A program made the position numbers and the translations under genes. Of a DNA stretch of 64,000 bases, positions 8,818 through 17,798 are shown in pieces (within the stretch, counting starts at the first letter, position 1; each line of letters begins with the position of its first letter). This DNA comes from Veillonella infantium (GTDB lineage Bacteria > Bacillota > Negativicutes > Veillonellales > Veillonellaceae): the NCBI RefSeq assembly GCF_002959895.1, contig NZ_PPDD01000009.1:124001-188000 (forward strand), given 5' to 3'. A model generated the notes under the pieces. It was not told where the DNA came from and searched no databases. It was given only the letters and a program-made list of their open reading frames with translations.

Positions 8818-9498
8818 ATGGCAATTACTGCTGCTTTGGTAAAAGAATTGCGCGACATGACTGGCGCAGGTATGATGGACGCTAAAAAAGCATTGGTTGA
8901 AACTGACGGTAATATCGAAAAAGCGGTTGACCTTCTTCGTGAAAAAGGTTTGGCTGCTGCTGCTAAAAAAGCAGGTCGTATCGCAGCTGAAGGTGTAGTA
9001 CAATCTTACATCCATGCTGGTGGTCGTATTGGCGTATTGGTAGAAGTTAACTGCGAAACTGACTTCGTTGCTAAAACTGATGATTTCCAAAGCTTGGCAC
9101 GCGATATCGCTATGCAAATCGCAGCTGTAAACCCTACATACTTGAACCGTGAAGAAGTTCCTGCTGAAGTAATCGAACACGAAAAACAAGTATTGTTGGA
9201 ACAAGCTAAAGTAGAAGCTGAAGAAGACGTAAAAGCTGGCCGTAAACCAAAACCTGAAGCTGTTTTGGAAAAAATGGTTGCTGGTCGTATTGAAAAATTC
9301 TATAAAGAAAACTGCCTATTAGAACAAGTATTCATTAAAGATGGCGACAAAACAGTTACAGACATCATTAATGAAAATATTGCAAAAATCGGTGAAAACA
9401 TCAACGTACGTCGTTTTGTTCGCTATGGTTTGGGCGAAGGCATTGAAAAACGCCAAGATGACTTCGTAGCTGAAGTAATGGCATCTGTTGGTAAATAA
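8818..9498 (+). CDS. tsf: Translation elongation factor Ts
   Basis: EF-Ts exchanges GDP for GTP on EF-Tu. The 226-residue protein is of the shorter class. It has an N-terminal UBA-like helical domain with '[16 protein letters not shown]' and the signature '[14 protein letters not shown]' near the C-terminus; the core contains '[15 protein letters not shown]'. The start ATG at 8818 has AGGAGGAA 9-10 bases upstream. Highly biased codon use matches rpsB. A perfect terminator follows the stop. Confidence 0.97.
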   Translation: MAITAALVKELRDMTGAGMMDAKKALVETDGNIEKAVDLLREKGLAAAAKKAGRIAAEGVVQSYIHAGGRIGVLVEVNCETDFVAKTDDFQSLARDIAMQIAAVNPTYLNREEVPAEVIEHEKQVLLEQAKVEAEEDVKAGRKPKPEAVLEKMVAGRIEKFYKENCLLEQVFIKDGDKTVTDIINENIAKIGENINVRRFVRYGLGEGIEKRQDDFVAEVMASVGK

Positions 9499-9507
9499 TT
9501 AAGAAAT

Positions 9508-9541
9508 AATAAGAGAACACCGTACAGTGTTCTCTTATTTT
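9508..9541 (+). terminator. Intrinsic terminator after tsf
   Basis: Perfect 13-bp stem AATAAGAGAACAC / GTGTTCTCTTATT with a 6-base loop, ending in a short T-run. It lies only about 20 bases before pyrH, so partial read-through into pyrH is likely unless a promoter within tsf serves it. Confidence 0.85.
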
Positions 9542-9560
9542 GCAATAGAGGAGTAAACAC

Positions 9561-10286
9561 ATGGCAAAGAGAAACTTTAGACGTATTGTTTTGAAGTTGA
9601 GTGGTGAAGCATTAGCGGGTGAACAAGGTTTTGGTATTAACCCTGATGTTGTTGAAGAATTTGCAAAAGAAATTGCTGCTTTAGCAAAATCCACTGATTT
9701 AGAAATCGCAATTGTTGTTGGTGGCGGTAACTTATGGAGAGGATTAGCTGGTAGTAACCAAGGTATGGATCGTGCTACAGCTGACTATATGGGTATGCTA
9801 GCAACAGTAATGAACTCCTTAGCATTGCAAGATGCATTAGAACAAGCAGGCGTAGATACTCGCGTTCAAACTGCTATCGAAATGCAAGAAATTGCAGAAC
9901 CTTATATTCGTCGTCGTGCCATCCGTCATTTAGAGAAAAAACGTATCGTAATCTTCGGTGCTGGTCTTGGTAAACCATATTTCTCTACAGATACGACTGC
10001 TGCATTACGGGCTGCTGAAATTGAAGCAGATGCAATTCTGATGGCGAAGAAATTTGCTGACGGTGTATATGATTCTGATCCTAAAACGAATCCTAATGCC
10101 GTTAAATTTGATGAATTAACATATAATGATATCATTACAAAAGAATTAAAGGTTATGGATGCAACATCCACAACTTTATGTAAAGATAACAATATTCCTA
10201 TTATCGTATTTAGCATGGACATTCCGGGTAACATTACAAAAGCCGCTAAAGGTGAAGAGATTGGTACCATTGTTCGAGGAGAATAA
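9561..10286 (+). CDS. pyrH: UMP kinase
   Basis: PyrH phosphorylates UMP to UDP in pyrimidine nucleotide synthesis and is an amino-acid-kinase-fold hexamer, unrelated to eukaryotic UMP/CMP kinase. The 241 residues show '[17 protein letters not shown]', '[10 protein letters not shown]', '[15 protein letters not shown]' and '[14 protein letters not shown]'. ATG 9561 follows AGAGGAG. It sits between tsf and frr, the standard rpsB-tsf-pyrH-frr order; frr begins 5 bases later. Confidence 0.97.
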   Translation: MAKRNFRRIVLKLSGEALAGEQGFGINPDVVEEFAKEIAALAKSTDLEIAIVVGGGNLWRGLAGSNQGMDRATADYMGMLATVMNSLALQDALEQAGVDTRVQTAIEMQEIAEPYIRRRAIRHLEKKRIVIFGAGLGKPYFSTDTTAALRAAEIEADAILMAKKFADGVYDSDPKTNPNAVKFDELTYNDIITKELKVMDATSTTLCKDNNIPIIVFSMDIPGNITKAAKGEEIGTIVRGE

Positions 10287-10291
10287 TTCAA

Positions 10292-10852
10292 ATGGAAATT
10301 AAAGAATTGTTACAACAAGCAGAAGAACGCATGAATAAGTCTATTGAGGCTTTAAAACATGAATTCGCATCTATTCGTACAGGCCGTGCTAGTGTAGCAT
10401 TGCTTGATAAAGTAATGGTTGATTATTATGGTAGCCCTTCTCCAATTAACCAAGTTGCGAATATTTCTGTACCTGAGCCTCGCATGATTGTAATTGCACC
10501 TTGGGATAAAACTATGATTGGTGCCATTGAAAAGGCAATTTTACAATCCGATCTTGGTTTAAACCCAGGTAATGATGGTGCTCAAATTCGTTTAACTATT
10601 CCTCAATTAACTGAGGAGCGCCGTAAAGAAATCGTTAAAGTTGTTCATAAAAAAGCTGAAGATGCTAAAGTTGCAGTACGTAACATTCGTCGTGATGTAA
10701 ATGATGCATTAAAAAAAGAAGAAAAAGCTAAAACAATTACTGAAGATGATGCTAAAGACGGTTTAGATCAAATCCAAAAACTTACAGATGCTAAAATTAA
10801 GCAGATTGATGAGTTAAAAGCAGTAAAAGAAAAGGACGTATTAGAAGTATAA
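10292..10852 (+). CDS. frr: Ribosome recycling factor
   Basis: RRF works with EF-G to split post-termination ribosomes. The 186-residue length is normal. The protein opens with the long helix and the 'IRTGRASVALLDKVMVDYYG' segment that contacts the ribosome, followed by 'PEPRMIVIAPWD' of domain II, and ends in the helical 'DAKIKQIDELKAVKEKDVLEV'-like tail. It follows pyrH closely, and its stop overlaps the next start by one base (TAATG). Confidence 0.97.
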   Translation: MEIKELLQQAEERMNKSIEALKHEFASIRTGRASVALLDKVMVDYYGSPSPINQVANISVPEPRMIVIAPWDKTMIGAIEKAILQSDLGLNPGNDGAQIRLTIPQLTEERRKEIVKVVHKKAEDAKVAVRNIRRDVNDALKKEEKAKTITEDDAKDGLDQIQKLTDAKIKQIDELKAVKEKDVLEV

Positions 10853-11103
10853 TGTTAGATTCTAATAGCCTTATTGGAATGCCATGGCAGCTTGCAAAGT
10901 CTCGTTTGCAGGCTGCCCATATTCCTTTTAAGGTAATGATTGGGGGATCCTTTAATCGCTTTTTTGATATTGCCGATAAGGGACTTTATGTAGCACGTAT
11001 TACCAAGGTTGATGAGTGTTTACATATACTAGTGTATAGACCAATGATTGCCAGCGACTTCGGAAATTCTATCGAGGTAGACTATGCTAAAGAAATTATT
11101 TAA
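10852..11103 (+). CDS. Small conserved-looking protein of unknown function between frr and uppS
   Basis: 83-residue protein that I do not recognise. It has no obvious signal peptide or TM segment. The N-terminal half contains 'SLIGMPWQLAKSRLQAAHI', which superficially resembles the helix start of PASTA repeats or of I78-type inhibitor folds; the C-terminal half is beta-like ('LYVARITKVDECLHILVYRP'). It shares one base with the frr stop and overlaps uppS by 20 bases. The double overlap and neighbour-like codon use argue that it is a real translated gene. A role linked to ribosome recycling or isoprenoid carrier synthesis would only be a guess. Confidence 0.65.
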   Translation: MLDSNSLIGMPWQLAKSRLQAAHIPFKVMIGGSFNRFFDIADKGLYVARITKVDECLHILVYRPMIASDFGNSIEVDYAKEII

Positions 11104-11848
11104 CCGTAAACCATCTGATACGCCTGATATTGATAGTAATGCAATACCAAAACACGTTGCTATTATTATGGATGGCAATGGTCGTTGGGCTAAACGAAGA
11201 GGGATGCCACGATCTATGGGGCATCGTGCAGGAGCCGACGTATTAAAGCAGATTGTTATTGCTGCAAATGAGATTGGAATTAGAGCTCTTACGGTATATG
11301 GTTTCTCCACAGAGAACTGGAAGCGTCCTGAACAGGAAGTTTCTTTACTTATGGCTCTCATAAAAGAATACTTAAACAATAATGTTAAGTATATGCATGA
11401 ACATAATGTACGCATTCGCTTTATTGGATATATTAGTGCTCTTTCTGATGAGCTTCAAAAGATTATTCGCGATGCAGAATTATTAACTCAGAATAATACA
11501 GGCCTTACCTTACAGTTAGCTATAAACTATGGTGGGCGTGATGAAATAGTAAGAACTATCCGCAACATTACAAACTCTGTTGCAGATGGAACTATAACTA
11601 CAGACGATATTACAGAAGACTATGTTAGCTCCCAACTTTTCACGAAGGAGTTTAGTGATGTAGACTTATTAATTCGTCCAAGTAGTGATTTTAGAATTAG
11701 TAACTTTTTATTGTGGCAGCTAGCTTATGCTGAATTCTGGTTTACTGATTTACATTGGCCGGATTTCACTAAAGAAACATTATTGGAAGCTGTTGCAGCA
11801 TATCAAAAACGAGAACGCCGATTTGGTGGCTTACGTGATGAGGAATAA
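11084..11848 (+). CDS. uppS: Isoprenyl transferase (undecaprenyl diphosphate synthase)
   Basis: UppS condenses isopentenyl diphosphate units onto farnesyl diphosphate to build the C55 carrier lipid for peptidoglycan and O-antigen assembly. The 254 residues carry the cis-prenyltransferase signatures 'IMDGNGRWAKRRGMPR' (Asp near residue 30 binds Mg), 'LTVYGFSTENWKRP' and 'DLLIRPSSDFRISNFLLWQ' with the downstream 'AEFWFTDLHWPDF'. The family usually has RPSGE/GGExRLSNF here, so 'SSDFRISNF' is slightly divergent. It overlaps the small gene upstream by 20 bases and lies 3 bases before cdsA. Confidence 0.95.
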   Translation: MLKKLFNRKPSDTPDIDSNAIPKHVAIIMDGNGRWAKRRGMPRSMGHRAGADVLKQIVIAANEIGIRALTVYGFSTENWKRPEQEVSLLMALIKEYLNNNVKYMHEHNVRIRFIGYISALSDELQKIIRDAELLTQNNTGLTLQLAINYGGRDEIVRTIRNITNSVADGTITTDDITEDYVSSQLFTKEFSDVDLLIRPSSDFRISNFLLWQLAYAEFWFTDLHWPDFTKETLLEAVAAYQKRERRFGGLRDEE

Positions 11849-11851
11849 AAA

Positions 11852-12676
11852 ATGTTAAAAACACGTGTTATAACCGCTGTTATAGGTTTTATTATTGCCT
11901 TAGGGGCCATTACATTAGGCGGATCTGTGTATGATGTTCTTATTACATTATTAGCTCTATTGGGATGGCGTGAGTTTGTTTTACTAGGTAAAGCTAAACA
12001 TGTGCGAATGTCCATTTTATGGGGTTATATTAGTATTTTATTATTGATGATTGCCTTTGCATGTCATCAGTATATTTTAGCAATTGCTATAGTAGTATTG
12101 AGTTTATCAGCTAATTATATGTTATGTACATTTGGTGAAAATAAATACTCTTTAGCTAGCGTTTCTTTTAGTGTATTTGGTTTATTATATGTTGGTATTG
12201 GCATGATTTCTTTGCTCATGATTCGTCATGACTCTATTTACATGTCTTTATCAATGCCCTTTGAATTATATAATTGGGGAACAATTACTCTTTGGCTAGT
12301 ATTGTTTACCACATGGGCTAGTGATACTTTTGCGTACTTTGCGGGTCGTGCCTTTGGTAAACATAAAATTGTTCCATCCATTAGTCCTAATAAAACATTA
12401 GAAGGTTTTATTGGTGGCTTTATTGGCTGTATTATTACAGGTGCTGTATTTTCGTATATCGTGGGTATTCCATGGTGGATGGGTATTCATGTTGGTATGA
12501 TTAGCGGTATACTTGCACCATTAGGTGATTTATTTGAATCAAAGATTAAACGATTATGTAATGTGAAAGATTCTGGTACCTTATTACCAGGTCATGGCGG
12601 TGTATTAGATCGGTTTGATAGCTTATTATTTACGGCACCTATTACATTGATTTATATATTACTATTCTCGTTCTAA
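11852..12676 (+). CDS. cdsA: Phosphatidate cytidylyltransferase
   Basis: CdsA makes CDP-diacylglycerol from phosphatidic acid and CTP, the precursor of all phospholipid head-group classes. The 274-residue protein is a polytopic membrane enzyme with about seven or eight hydrophobic segments. The C-terminal family signature is present: 'SKIKRLCNVKDSG' followed by 'LLPGHGGVLDRFDS' (about residues 230-256). It is placed between uppS and dxr, the common order in Firmicutes and Proteobacteria. Confidence 0.95.
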   Translation: MLKTRVITAVIGFIIALGAITLGGSVYDVLITLLALLGWREFVLLGKAKHVRMSILWGYISILLLMIAFACHQYILAIAIVVLSLSANYMLCTFGENKYSLASVSFSVFGLLYVGIGMISLLMIRHDSIYMSLSMPFELYNWGTITLWLVLFTTWASDTFAYFAGRAFGKHKIVPSISPNKTLEGFIGGFIGCIITGAVFSYIVGIPWWMGIHVGMISGILAPLGDLFESKIKRLCNVKDSGTLLPGHGGVLDRFDSLLFTAPITLIYILLFSF

Positions 12677-12694
12677 TCTAATAGAGGTAAGCTT

Positions 12695-13840
12695 ATGAAA
12701 TACCTAAGTATTATTGGCAGTACTGGCTCAATCGGTACACAGACACTAGATGTGGTGTCTCAACATCCAGATCAATTCAAGGTGGTTGCCCTAGTGGCAC
12801 ATCATAATATTGACCTCTTAGAAAAACAAATTAAAGAATATCAGCCATTAGTAGCCGGTCTAGTTGATGAAAGTGCTTTTAAAGAGCTACAAGGACGCTA
12901 TACAGGTCCTACAAAACTTGTGGGCGGTAAGGAAGCACTCATAGCTGCTGCTACGATTCAAGAAGCGACTATGGTTGTAACTGCTATTGTTGGTGCTGCA
13001 GGTATTGAACCTACTGTAGAGGCTATAAAGAAACGTAAGACTATAGGTCTAGCTAATAAGGAAACATTAGTTGCTGGTGGACCATTGATTACATCTTTGG
13101 CTAAGGAGTATGGCGTACAAATTCTACCTATTGATAGTGAACATAGCGCAATATTCCAGTGTTTAGAAGGTCAAAATCGCGAGAATGTTGATTCCTTAAT
13201 TGTTACCGCTTCTGGTGGTCCTTTACGCACTTGGGATTCTGATAAAATTCAAACTGCCACAGCTGCTGATTGCCTACGTCATCCAACTTGGAATATGGGT
13301 AACAAGATTACGATTGACTCTGCATCTCTATTTAATAAAGGGTTAGAAGTAATTGAAGCTCATTGGCTATTTGGTTTTGATTTTGATCATATTGACGTAG
13401 TGGTACATCCACAAAGCATTGTTCATTCAATGATACGAATGAAAGATGGGGCCATCTTAGCACAAATGGGGAATCCCGATATGAGGGAGCCTATTCAGTA
13501 TGCTTTGACATATCCTAAACGTGAAACTTTACATATGAATCACCTAGATTTTTCAAAGGCTTTACAATTAGAATTCTTGCCACCTCGATATGATGATTTC
13601 CCGGCTCTTCGTCTTGCTTATGAAGTGGGCCGATCAAGCGGTTTTAAACCAGCTGTGTTTAATGCTGCAAATGAAACTGCAGTTTATGCATTTTTAGATG
13701 ATAAAATCGCCTTTGGTGATATTTATAAAGTCGTCACATCAGTCCTTGAATCTATGGGACCTGAAGATGACTTTACATTAGACAATTTATTGGCCATCGA
13801 TAGATGGGCTCGAGAAAAGGCCACATCATTGATGGTATAG
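12695..13840 (+). CDS. dxr: 1-deoxy-D-xylulose 5-phosphate reductoisomerase
   Basis: Dxr converts DXP to 2-C-methyl-D-erythritol 4-phosphate with NADPH, the first committed step of the non-mevalonate isoprenoid pathway. The 381 residues start with the Rossmann motif 'GSTGSIGTQTLDVV', then 'ANKETLVAGG', the metal/substrate segment 'PIDSEHSAIFQCL' and 'MGNKITIDSASLFNKGLEVI'. ispG of the same pathway lies two genes downstream, and the UppS product uses the pathway's IPP. Confidence 0.97.
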   Translation: MKYLSIIGSTGSIGTQTLDVVSQHPDQFKVVALVAHHNIDLLEKQIKEYQPLVAGLVDESAFKELQGRYTGPTKLVGGKEALIAAATIQEATMVVTAIVGAAGIEPTVEAIKKRKTIGLANKETLVAGGPLITSLAKEYGVQILPIDSEHSAIFQCLEGQNRENVDSLIVTASGGPLRTWDSDKIQTATAADCLRHPTWNMGNKITIDSASLFNKGLEVIEAHWLFGFDFDHIDVVVHPQSIVHSMIRMKDGAILAQMGNPDMREPIQYALTYPKRETLHMNHLDFSKALQLEFLPPRYDDFPALRLAYEVGRSSGFKPAVFNAANETAVYAFLDDKIAFGDIYKVVTSVLESMGPEDDFTLDNLLAIDRWAREKATSLMV

Positions 13841-13848
13841 GAGTATAT

Positions 13849-14865
13849 ATGACAACGGCATTAGCCACAATATTTGTATTTGGTTTAATCGTGTTTATTC
13901 ATGAATTAGGCCATTTCATTACAGCAAAAATGTCAGGTATGCAAGTAGACGAATTTGCCATTGGTTTTGGACCTGCCATATTCAAGGTTCAAAGAGGGGA
14001 AACTTTATACTCGATTCGTATCATTCCTCTTGGTGGATTTAATCGTATTGCAGGTATGACACCTGACGAGCCTCTTAATGAGCGTTCATTTTATACTAAA
14101 CCTGCATGGAAGAAATTTATTGTTATTTCTGCAGGTGCTGTATTTAATTTTTTATTGGCCATAGTTTTATTCTTTGGTCTCAATGCAACAGTAGGTAATC
14201 TCACGTATACAAATGATCCTGTTATTGGTAATATCATCCCAGGTAGCGCTGCTGAACAGGCACATTTACAATCTAACGATAGAATTCTTACCATCGATGG
14301 TAAAAAAATCTCTACATGGGATGAAATCCGTCCTAGCCTACAAGGTACTGCCAATCATGGTGTTACTGTTGTAGTAGATAGAGAAGGGGAAACTGTAGAA
14401 ACTACAGTGATTCCAAAAATGGAACAGGATAGTCCTAAAATTGGTATTTATCCTAGTTATACTCGAGAAACTTATAGTATTGGAGAATCTTTTAGTTTAG
14501 CCGTTACTCGCACAGGTCAAACAATTGTTGCTATGTTAAGTGGCTTATATGATATGATTCGAGGCACACAGGCAGCAGAGCTATCTGGCCCTGTAGGGAT
14601 TTCACAAATGGCTGGTACTATTGCACAATCTGGCTTTGCGCCACTATTAAGTTTTGCAGCATTTTTAAGTATTAACTTAGGGGTTATTAATCTTTTGCCA
14701 TTACCTGTATTAGATGGTGGTCATTTAATTATTATTTTGGCTGAAGCTATCACAGGTCGTAAGTTACCTGCTAAGGCACTTATGTATATTCAAATGGTTG
14801 GTGTTGCTTTGATGGTAGCATTATTCTTATATGTAACAACTCAGGATATATTCCGATTACTATAA
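13849..14865 (+). CDS. rseP: RIP zinc metalloprotease RseP (site-2 protease family)
   Basis: Intramembrane protease that cleaves membrane-bound anti-sigma factors and leftover signal peptides. In 338 residues the first TM helix holds the zinc motif 'HELGH' (about 18-22); a PDZ domain lies around residues 110-190 ('NIIPGSAAEQAHLQSNDRIL'); the C-terminal TM region has 'NLLPLPVLDGGHL' (about 281-293), whose Asp is the third zinc ligand. A longer frame begins inside dxr at 13804, but ATG 13849 with AGGAG six bases upstream is the likely start. It is sandwiched between dxr and ispG as in many bacteria. Confidence 0.94.
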   Translation: MTTALATIFVFGLIVFIHELGHFITAKMSGMQVDEFAIGFGPAIFKVQRGETLYSIRIIPLGGFNRIAGMTPDEPLNERSFYTKPAWKKFIVISAGAVFNFLLAIVLFFGLNATVGNLTYTNDPVIGNIIPGSAAEQAHLQSNDRILTIDGKKISTWDEIRPSLQGTANHGVTVVVDREGETVETTVIPKMEQDSPKIGIYPSYTRETYSIGESFSLAVTRTGQTIVAMLSGLYDMIRGTQAAELSGPVGISQMAGTIAQSGFAPLLSFAAFLSINLGVINLLPLPVLDGGHLIIILAEAITGRKLPAKALMYIQMVGVALMVALFLYVTTQDIFRLL

Positions 14866-14883
14866 GATAGATGGGAGATTACA

Positions 14884-15969
14884 ATGATTGTACGTAAACC
14901 AACAAATGGTATCTATGTAGGTACAGTTAAAATAGGTGATTATGCACCGGTAAGCATTCAATCTATGATTACCACTGATCCGGTTCACACGGAAAAGGCT
15001 ATTGCTGAAATAAATCGCTTAGCTGAGGCTGGTTGTGAATTAGTACGTGTTGCAGTACCTACAATGGCATCTGCAAAAGCTTTAAAAGCAGTTCGTGCTG
15101 GTATCGATATTCCTTTAATTGCTGATATTCATTTCGACTATAAATTAGCTTTAGAAGCTATTGAGAATAATGTAGATGGATTGCGTATTAACCCAGGAAA
15201 TATTGGGGGCGAAGATAAGGTATTAGCTGTTATTGAAAAAGCTAAACCTAAACAAATTCCAATTCGTATAGGTGTCAATGCTGGTTCTTTACCTAAGCAT
15301 ATCCTCGATGCTCATGGCGGTCATCCTACAGCAGATGGTATGGTAGAGACTGCATTAGAACATGTGCGAATTCTCGAAAAGCTCGACTATCGCCAAATGA
15401 AATTATCCATTAAAGCAACGGAAGTTCCTTTAATGGTAGAAGCCTATCGTAAGTTATCCGATAAGATTCCTTATCCTTTACATTTAGGTGTTACTGAGGC
15501 TGGGACGATAAAACAAGGTACCATTAAGTCTGCTATGGGCATTGGTGCTTTATTATTAGACGGTATTGGTGATACATTACGGGTATCTTTAACGGGTGAC
15601 CCAATACATGAAATAGAAGTAGGCCGAAGTATTTTAAGTAACTTGGGATTACGCAACTTTGGTGCTACAATGATTTCCTGCCCTACATGTGGCCGATGCC
15701 AAGTTAATCTGTTTGACATGGCGGGAATTGTAGAGGAGCGCTTAGCATCTATTAAAGCTCCGATTAAAGTTGCTGTTATGGGATGTGTTGTAAATGGGCC
15801 CGGTGAGGCTCGTGAAGCTGATTTTGGTATTGCTGGTGGTAATGGTCAAGGTATTGTTTTCCGAAAGGGTGAAGTTATCAAGACTGTACCAGAAGCTGAA
15901 TTAGTAGATACATTATTTAGAGAAATTGATCAATATTTAGAAAGCTTAAATGAGGAGTCTTTATGTTAG
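14884..15969 (+). CDS. ispG: 4-hydroxy-3-methylbut-2-en-1-yl diphosphate synthase
   Basis: IspG reduces methylerythritol cyclodiphosphate to HMBPP using a 4Fe-4S cluster, the penultimate step of the DXP pathway. The 361-residue length fits the shorter bacterial form without the plant insert. The N-terminal TIM barrel has 'IQSMITTDPVHTEKAI'; the Fe-S domain has 'ISCPTCGRCQ' (about 262-271) and 'GCVVNGPGEA' (about 299-308), giving the three cluster cysteines. Its stop overlaps the proS start by 7 bases. Confidence 0.97.
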   Translation: MIVRKPTNGIYVGTVKIGDYAPVSIQSMITTDPVHTEKAIAEINRLAEAGCELVRVAVPTMASAKALKAVRAGIDIPLIADIHFDYKLALEAIENNVDGLRINPGNIGGEDKVLAVIEKAKPKQIPIRIGVNAGSLPKHILDAHGGHPTADGMVETALEHVRILEKLDYRQMKLSIKATEVPLMVEAYRKLSDKIPYPLHLGVTEAGTIKQGTIKSAMGIGALLLDGIGDTLRVSLTGDPIHEIEVGRSILSNLGLRNFGATMISCPTCGRCQVNLFDMAGIVEERLASIKAPIKVAVMGCVVNGPGEAREADFGIAGGNGQGIVFRKGEVIKTVPEAELVDTLFREIDQYLESLNEESLC

Positions 15970-17681
15970 CCACTAAATTATATGCACCTACATTGCGTGA
16001 GGTTCCATCTGACGCTGATGTAGTTAGCCAACAGCTTATGCTTCGCGCAGGTTTTATGCGCAAAACTGCAAATGGTTTATATAGCTTTTTGCCATTGGGG
16101 TGGAGAAGTATCAAAAAAATTGAAGCCATTGTACGTGAAGAAATGGATCGTGCTAGTGCTCAAGAAATCATGATGCCTATCTTACAACCTGCAGAAATTT
16201 GGAAAGAGTCTGGCCGTTGGAACGCATATGGCGCAGAAATGATGCGTATTAATGATCGTCATGATAATGAATTCTGCTTGGGGCCAACTCATGAAGAGAT
16301 GATTACAACTCTTGTAAAAAATGAGATTAACTCCTATCGTCAATTACCAGTAAATTTATATCAAATCCAAAGTAAATTCCGTGATGAACGTCGTCCACGT
16401 TATGGTTTGATGCGTAGTCGCGAATTTATTATGAAAGATGCATATTCTTTTGATGTAGATGAAGCTGGTTTAGACGAATCTTATAAATCTATGTATGATG
16501 CATATACACGTATTTTTACGCGTTGTGGGCTTACATTCCGTCCTGTAGAAGCTGATAGTGGTGCCATCGGTGGTAGTGGAACACATGAATTTATGGCAAT
16601 TGCTGAAGCTGGTGAAGCTGATATTGTATATTGCACAAAATGTGACTATGCTGCAAACATTGAAATTGGTAAACCTGGTATTATGAAACAGGAAGAAGAA
16701 GCACTACAAGAGTTATCCGTTGTGGACACTCCAAATGCAAGTACTATTGAAGCTGTGGCGGAAATGTTGAACTTACCACTACATAAAACTATTAAAGCTG
16801 TAGTTTTCTCCATTGATGGTAAAGTGGTATTAGCAATTGTTCGTGGTGATCATGAAGTCAATGAAGTGGCAGTACAACATGCAGTTTTGGGTTCTGTAGA
16901 ACCTGAAATGGCTACACCTGAAGAATTAGAAAAAGTTGGCTTAACAGCTGGCTTCATTAGTCCAGTAGGATTAAAACAAACAGAGGAGTTTGCTATTGTT
17001 GTGGATGAATCTGTTATGGAATCTTACAATGTTTGTGGCGGTGCCAATAAAAAAGATGCGCACTATGTTAATATCAACCCTAAACGTGACTTTAATGTAG
17101 AAGATATTATTGTTGCACCAATTCGTTTAATTACAGATGACGATGTTTGCCCAACTTGTGGTGGTGCATTAGAACATGCTAAAGGTATTGAAGTTGGTCA
17201 AGTATTTAAATTAGGCACAAAATATTCTGAAGCATTACAAGCGACATTCTTAGACCAAAACGGTCGTCCTAATCCAATGATTATGGGCTGTTATGGCATT
17301 GGTGTATCTCGTACATTAGCTGCAGCTATTGAGCAATACCACGATGAAAATGGTATTATTTGGCCTCGTTCTATTGCACCATTTGAAGCTGTTATCGTAC
17401 CGATTAATGCTAAAGACGAAGCGTTGATGTCTACAAGTCAAACCATTTATACTGCATTACAAACTGCAGGTGTAGATGTGTTACTTGATGACCGCAAAGA
17501 TCGCGCTGGTGTAAAATTTAAGGATGCTGATTTAATTGGTTATCCACTTCGTATTACAGTAAGTAAAAATACACTTGAAAATAATGAAGTAGAAATTCAA
17601 ATTCGTAAGTCTGGAGAAGCCATTACATGTGCTATTGATTCTGTAGCAACTAAGGTTACTGAATTGCTTCAAGATTTATAA
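15963..17681 (+). CDS. proS: Prolyl-tRNA synthetase (bacterial type, with editing domain)
   Basis: Class II synthetase charging tRNA-Pro. The 572 residues contain motif 1 region 'GLYSFLPLGWR', motif 2 'FRDERRPRYGLMRSREF' and motif 3 'GCYGIGVSRTLAAAIEQY', with the INS editing insertion (about 225-405), which clears misacylated Ala-tRNA-Pro and contains the YbaK-like 'HKTIKAVVF' segment, followed by the anticodon-binding C-terminus. The ATG at 15963 overlaps ispG by 7 bases. A terminator directly follows. Confidence 0.97.
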   Translation: MLATKLYAPTLREVPSDADVVSQQLMLRAGFMRKTANGLYSFLPLGWRSIKKIEAIVREEMDRASAQEIMMPILQPAEIWKESGRWNAYGAEMMRINDRHDNEFCLGPTHEEMITTLVKNEINSYRQLPVNLYQIQSKFRDERRPRYGLMRSREFIMKDAYSFDVDEAGLDESYKSMYDAYTRIFTRCGLTFRPVEADSGAIGGSGTHEFMAIAEAGEADIVYCTKCDYAANIEIGKPGIMKQEEEALQELSVVDTPNASTIEAVAEMLNLPLHKTIKAVVFSIDGKVVLAIVRGDHEVNEVAVQHAVLGSVEPEMATPEELEKVGLTAGFISPVGLKQTEEFAIVVDESVMESYNVCGGANKKDAHYVNINPKRDFNVEDIIVAPIRLITDDDVCPTCGGALEHAKGIEVGQVFKLGTKYSEALQATFLDQNGRPNPMIMGCYGIGVSRTLAAAIEQYHDENGIIWPRSIAPFEAVIVPINAKDEALMSTSQTIYTALQTAGVDVLLDDRKDRAGVKFKDADLIGYPLRITVSKNTLENNEVEIQIRKSGEAITCAIDSVATKVTELLQDL

Positions 17682-17683
17682 TT

Positions 17684-17725
17684 AAATTGCGATTCTAGTG
17701 AATACTCATTAGGGTCGCAATTTTT
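17684..17725 (+). terminator. Intrinsic terminator after proS
   Basis: Outer stem AAATTGCGA (17684-17692) / TCGCAATTT (17715-17723) with an inner stem CTAGTGA / TCATTAG separated by small internal mismatches, then a T-run. It closes the long rpsB-proS block. Confidence 0.85.
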
Positions 17726-17798
17726 CTTTCTAAACTTGAATTAATAGACTAAATCGGTCATAATTAAAAGATAGGATATTTGTAATGGGAGGTGCTCT

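Noticed and set aside
13804-13848. Longer rseP start within dxr
   Set aside because: The extra 15 residues are hydrophilic and would spoil the N-terminal TM helix with HELGH; ATG 13849 has a good AGGAG.
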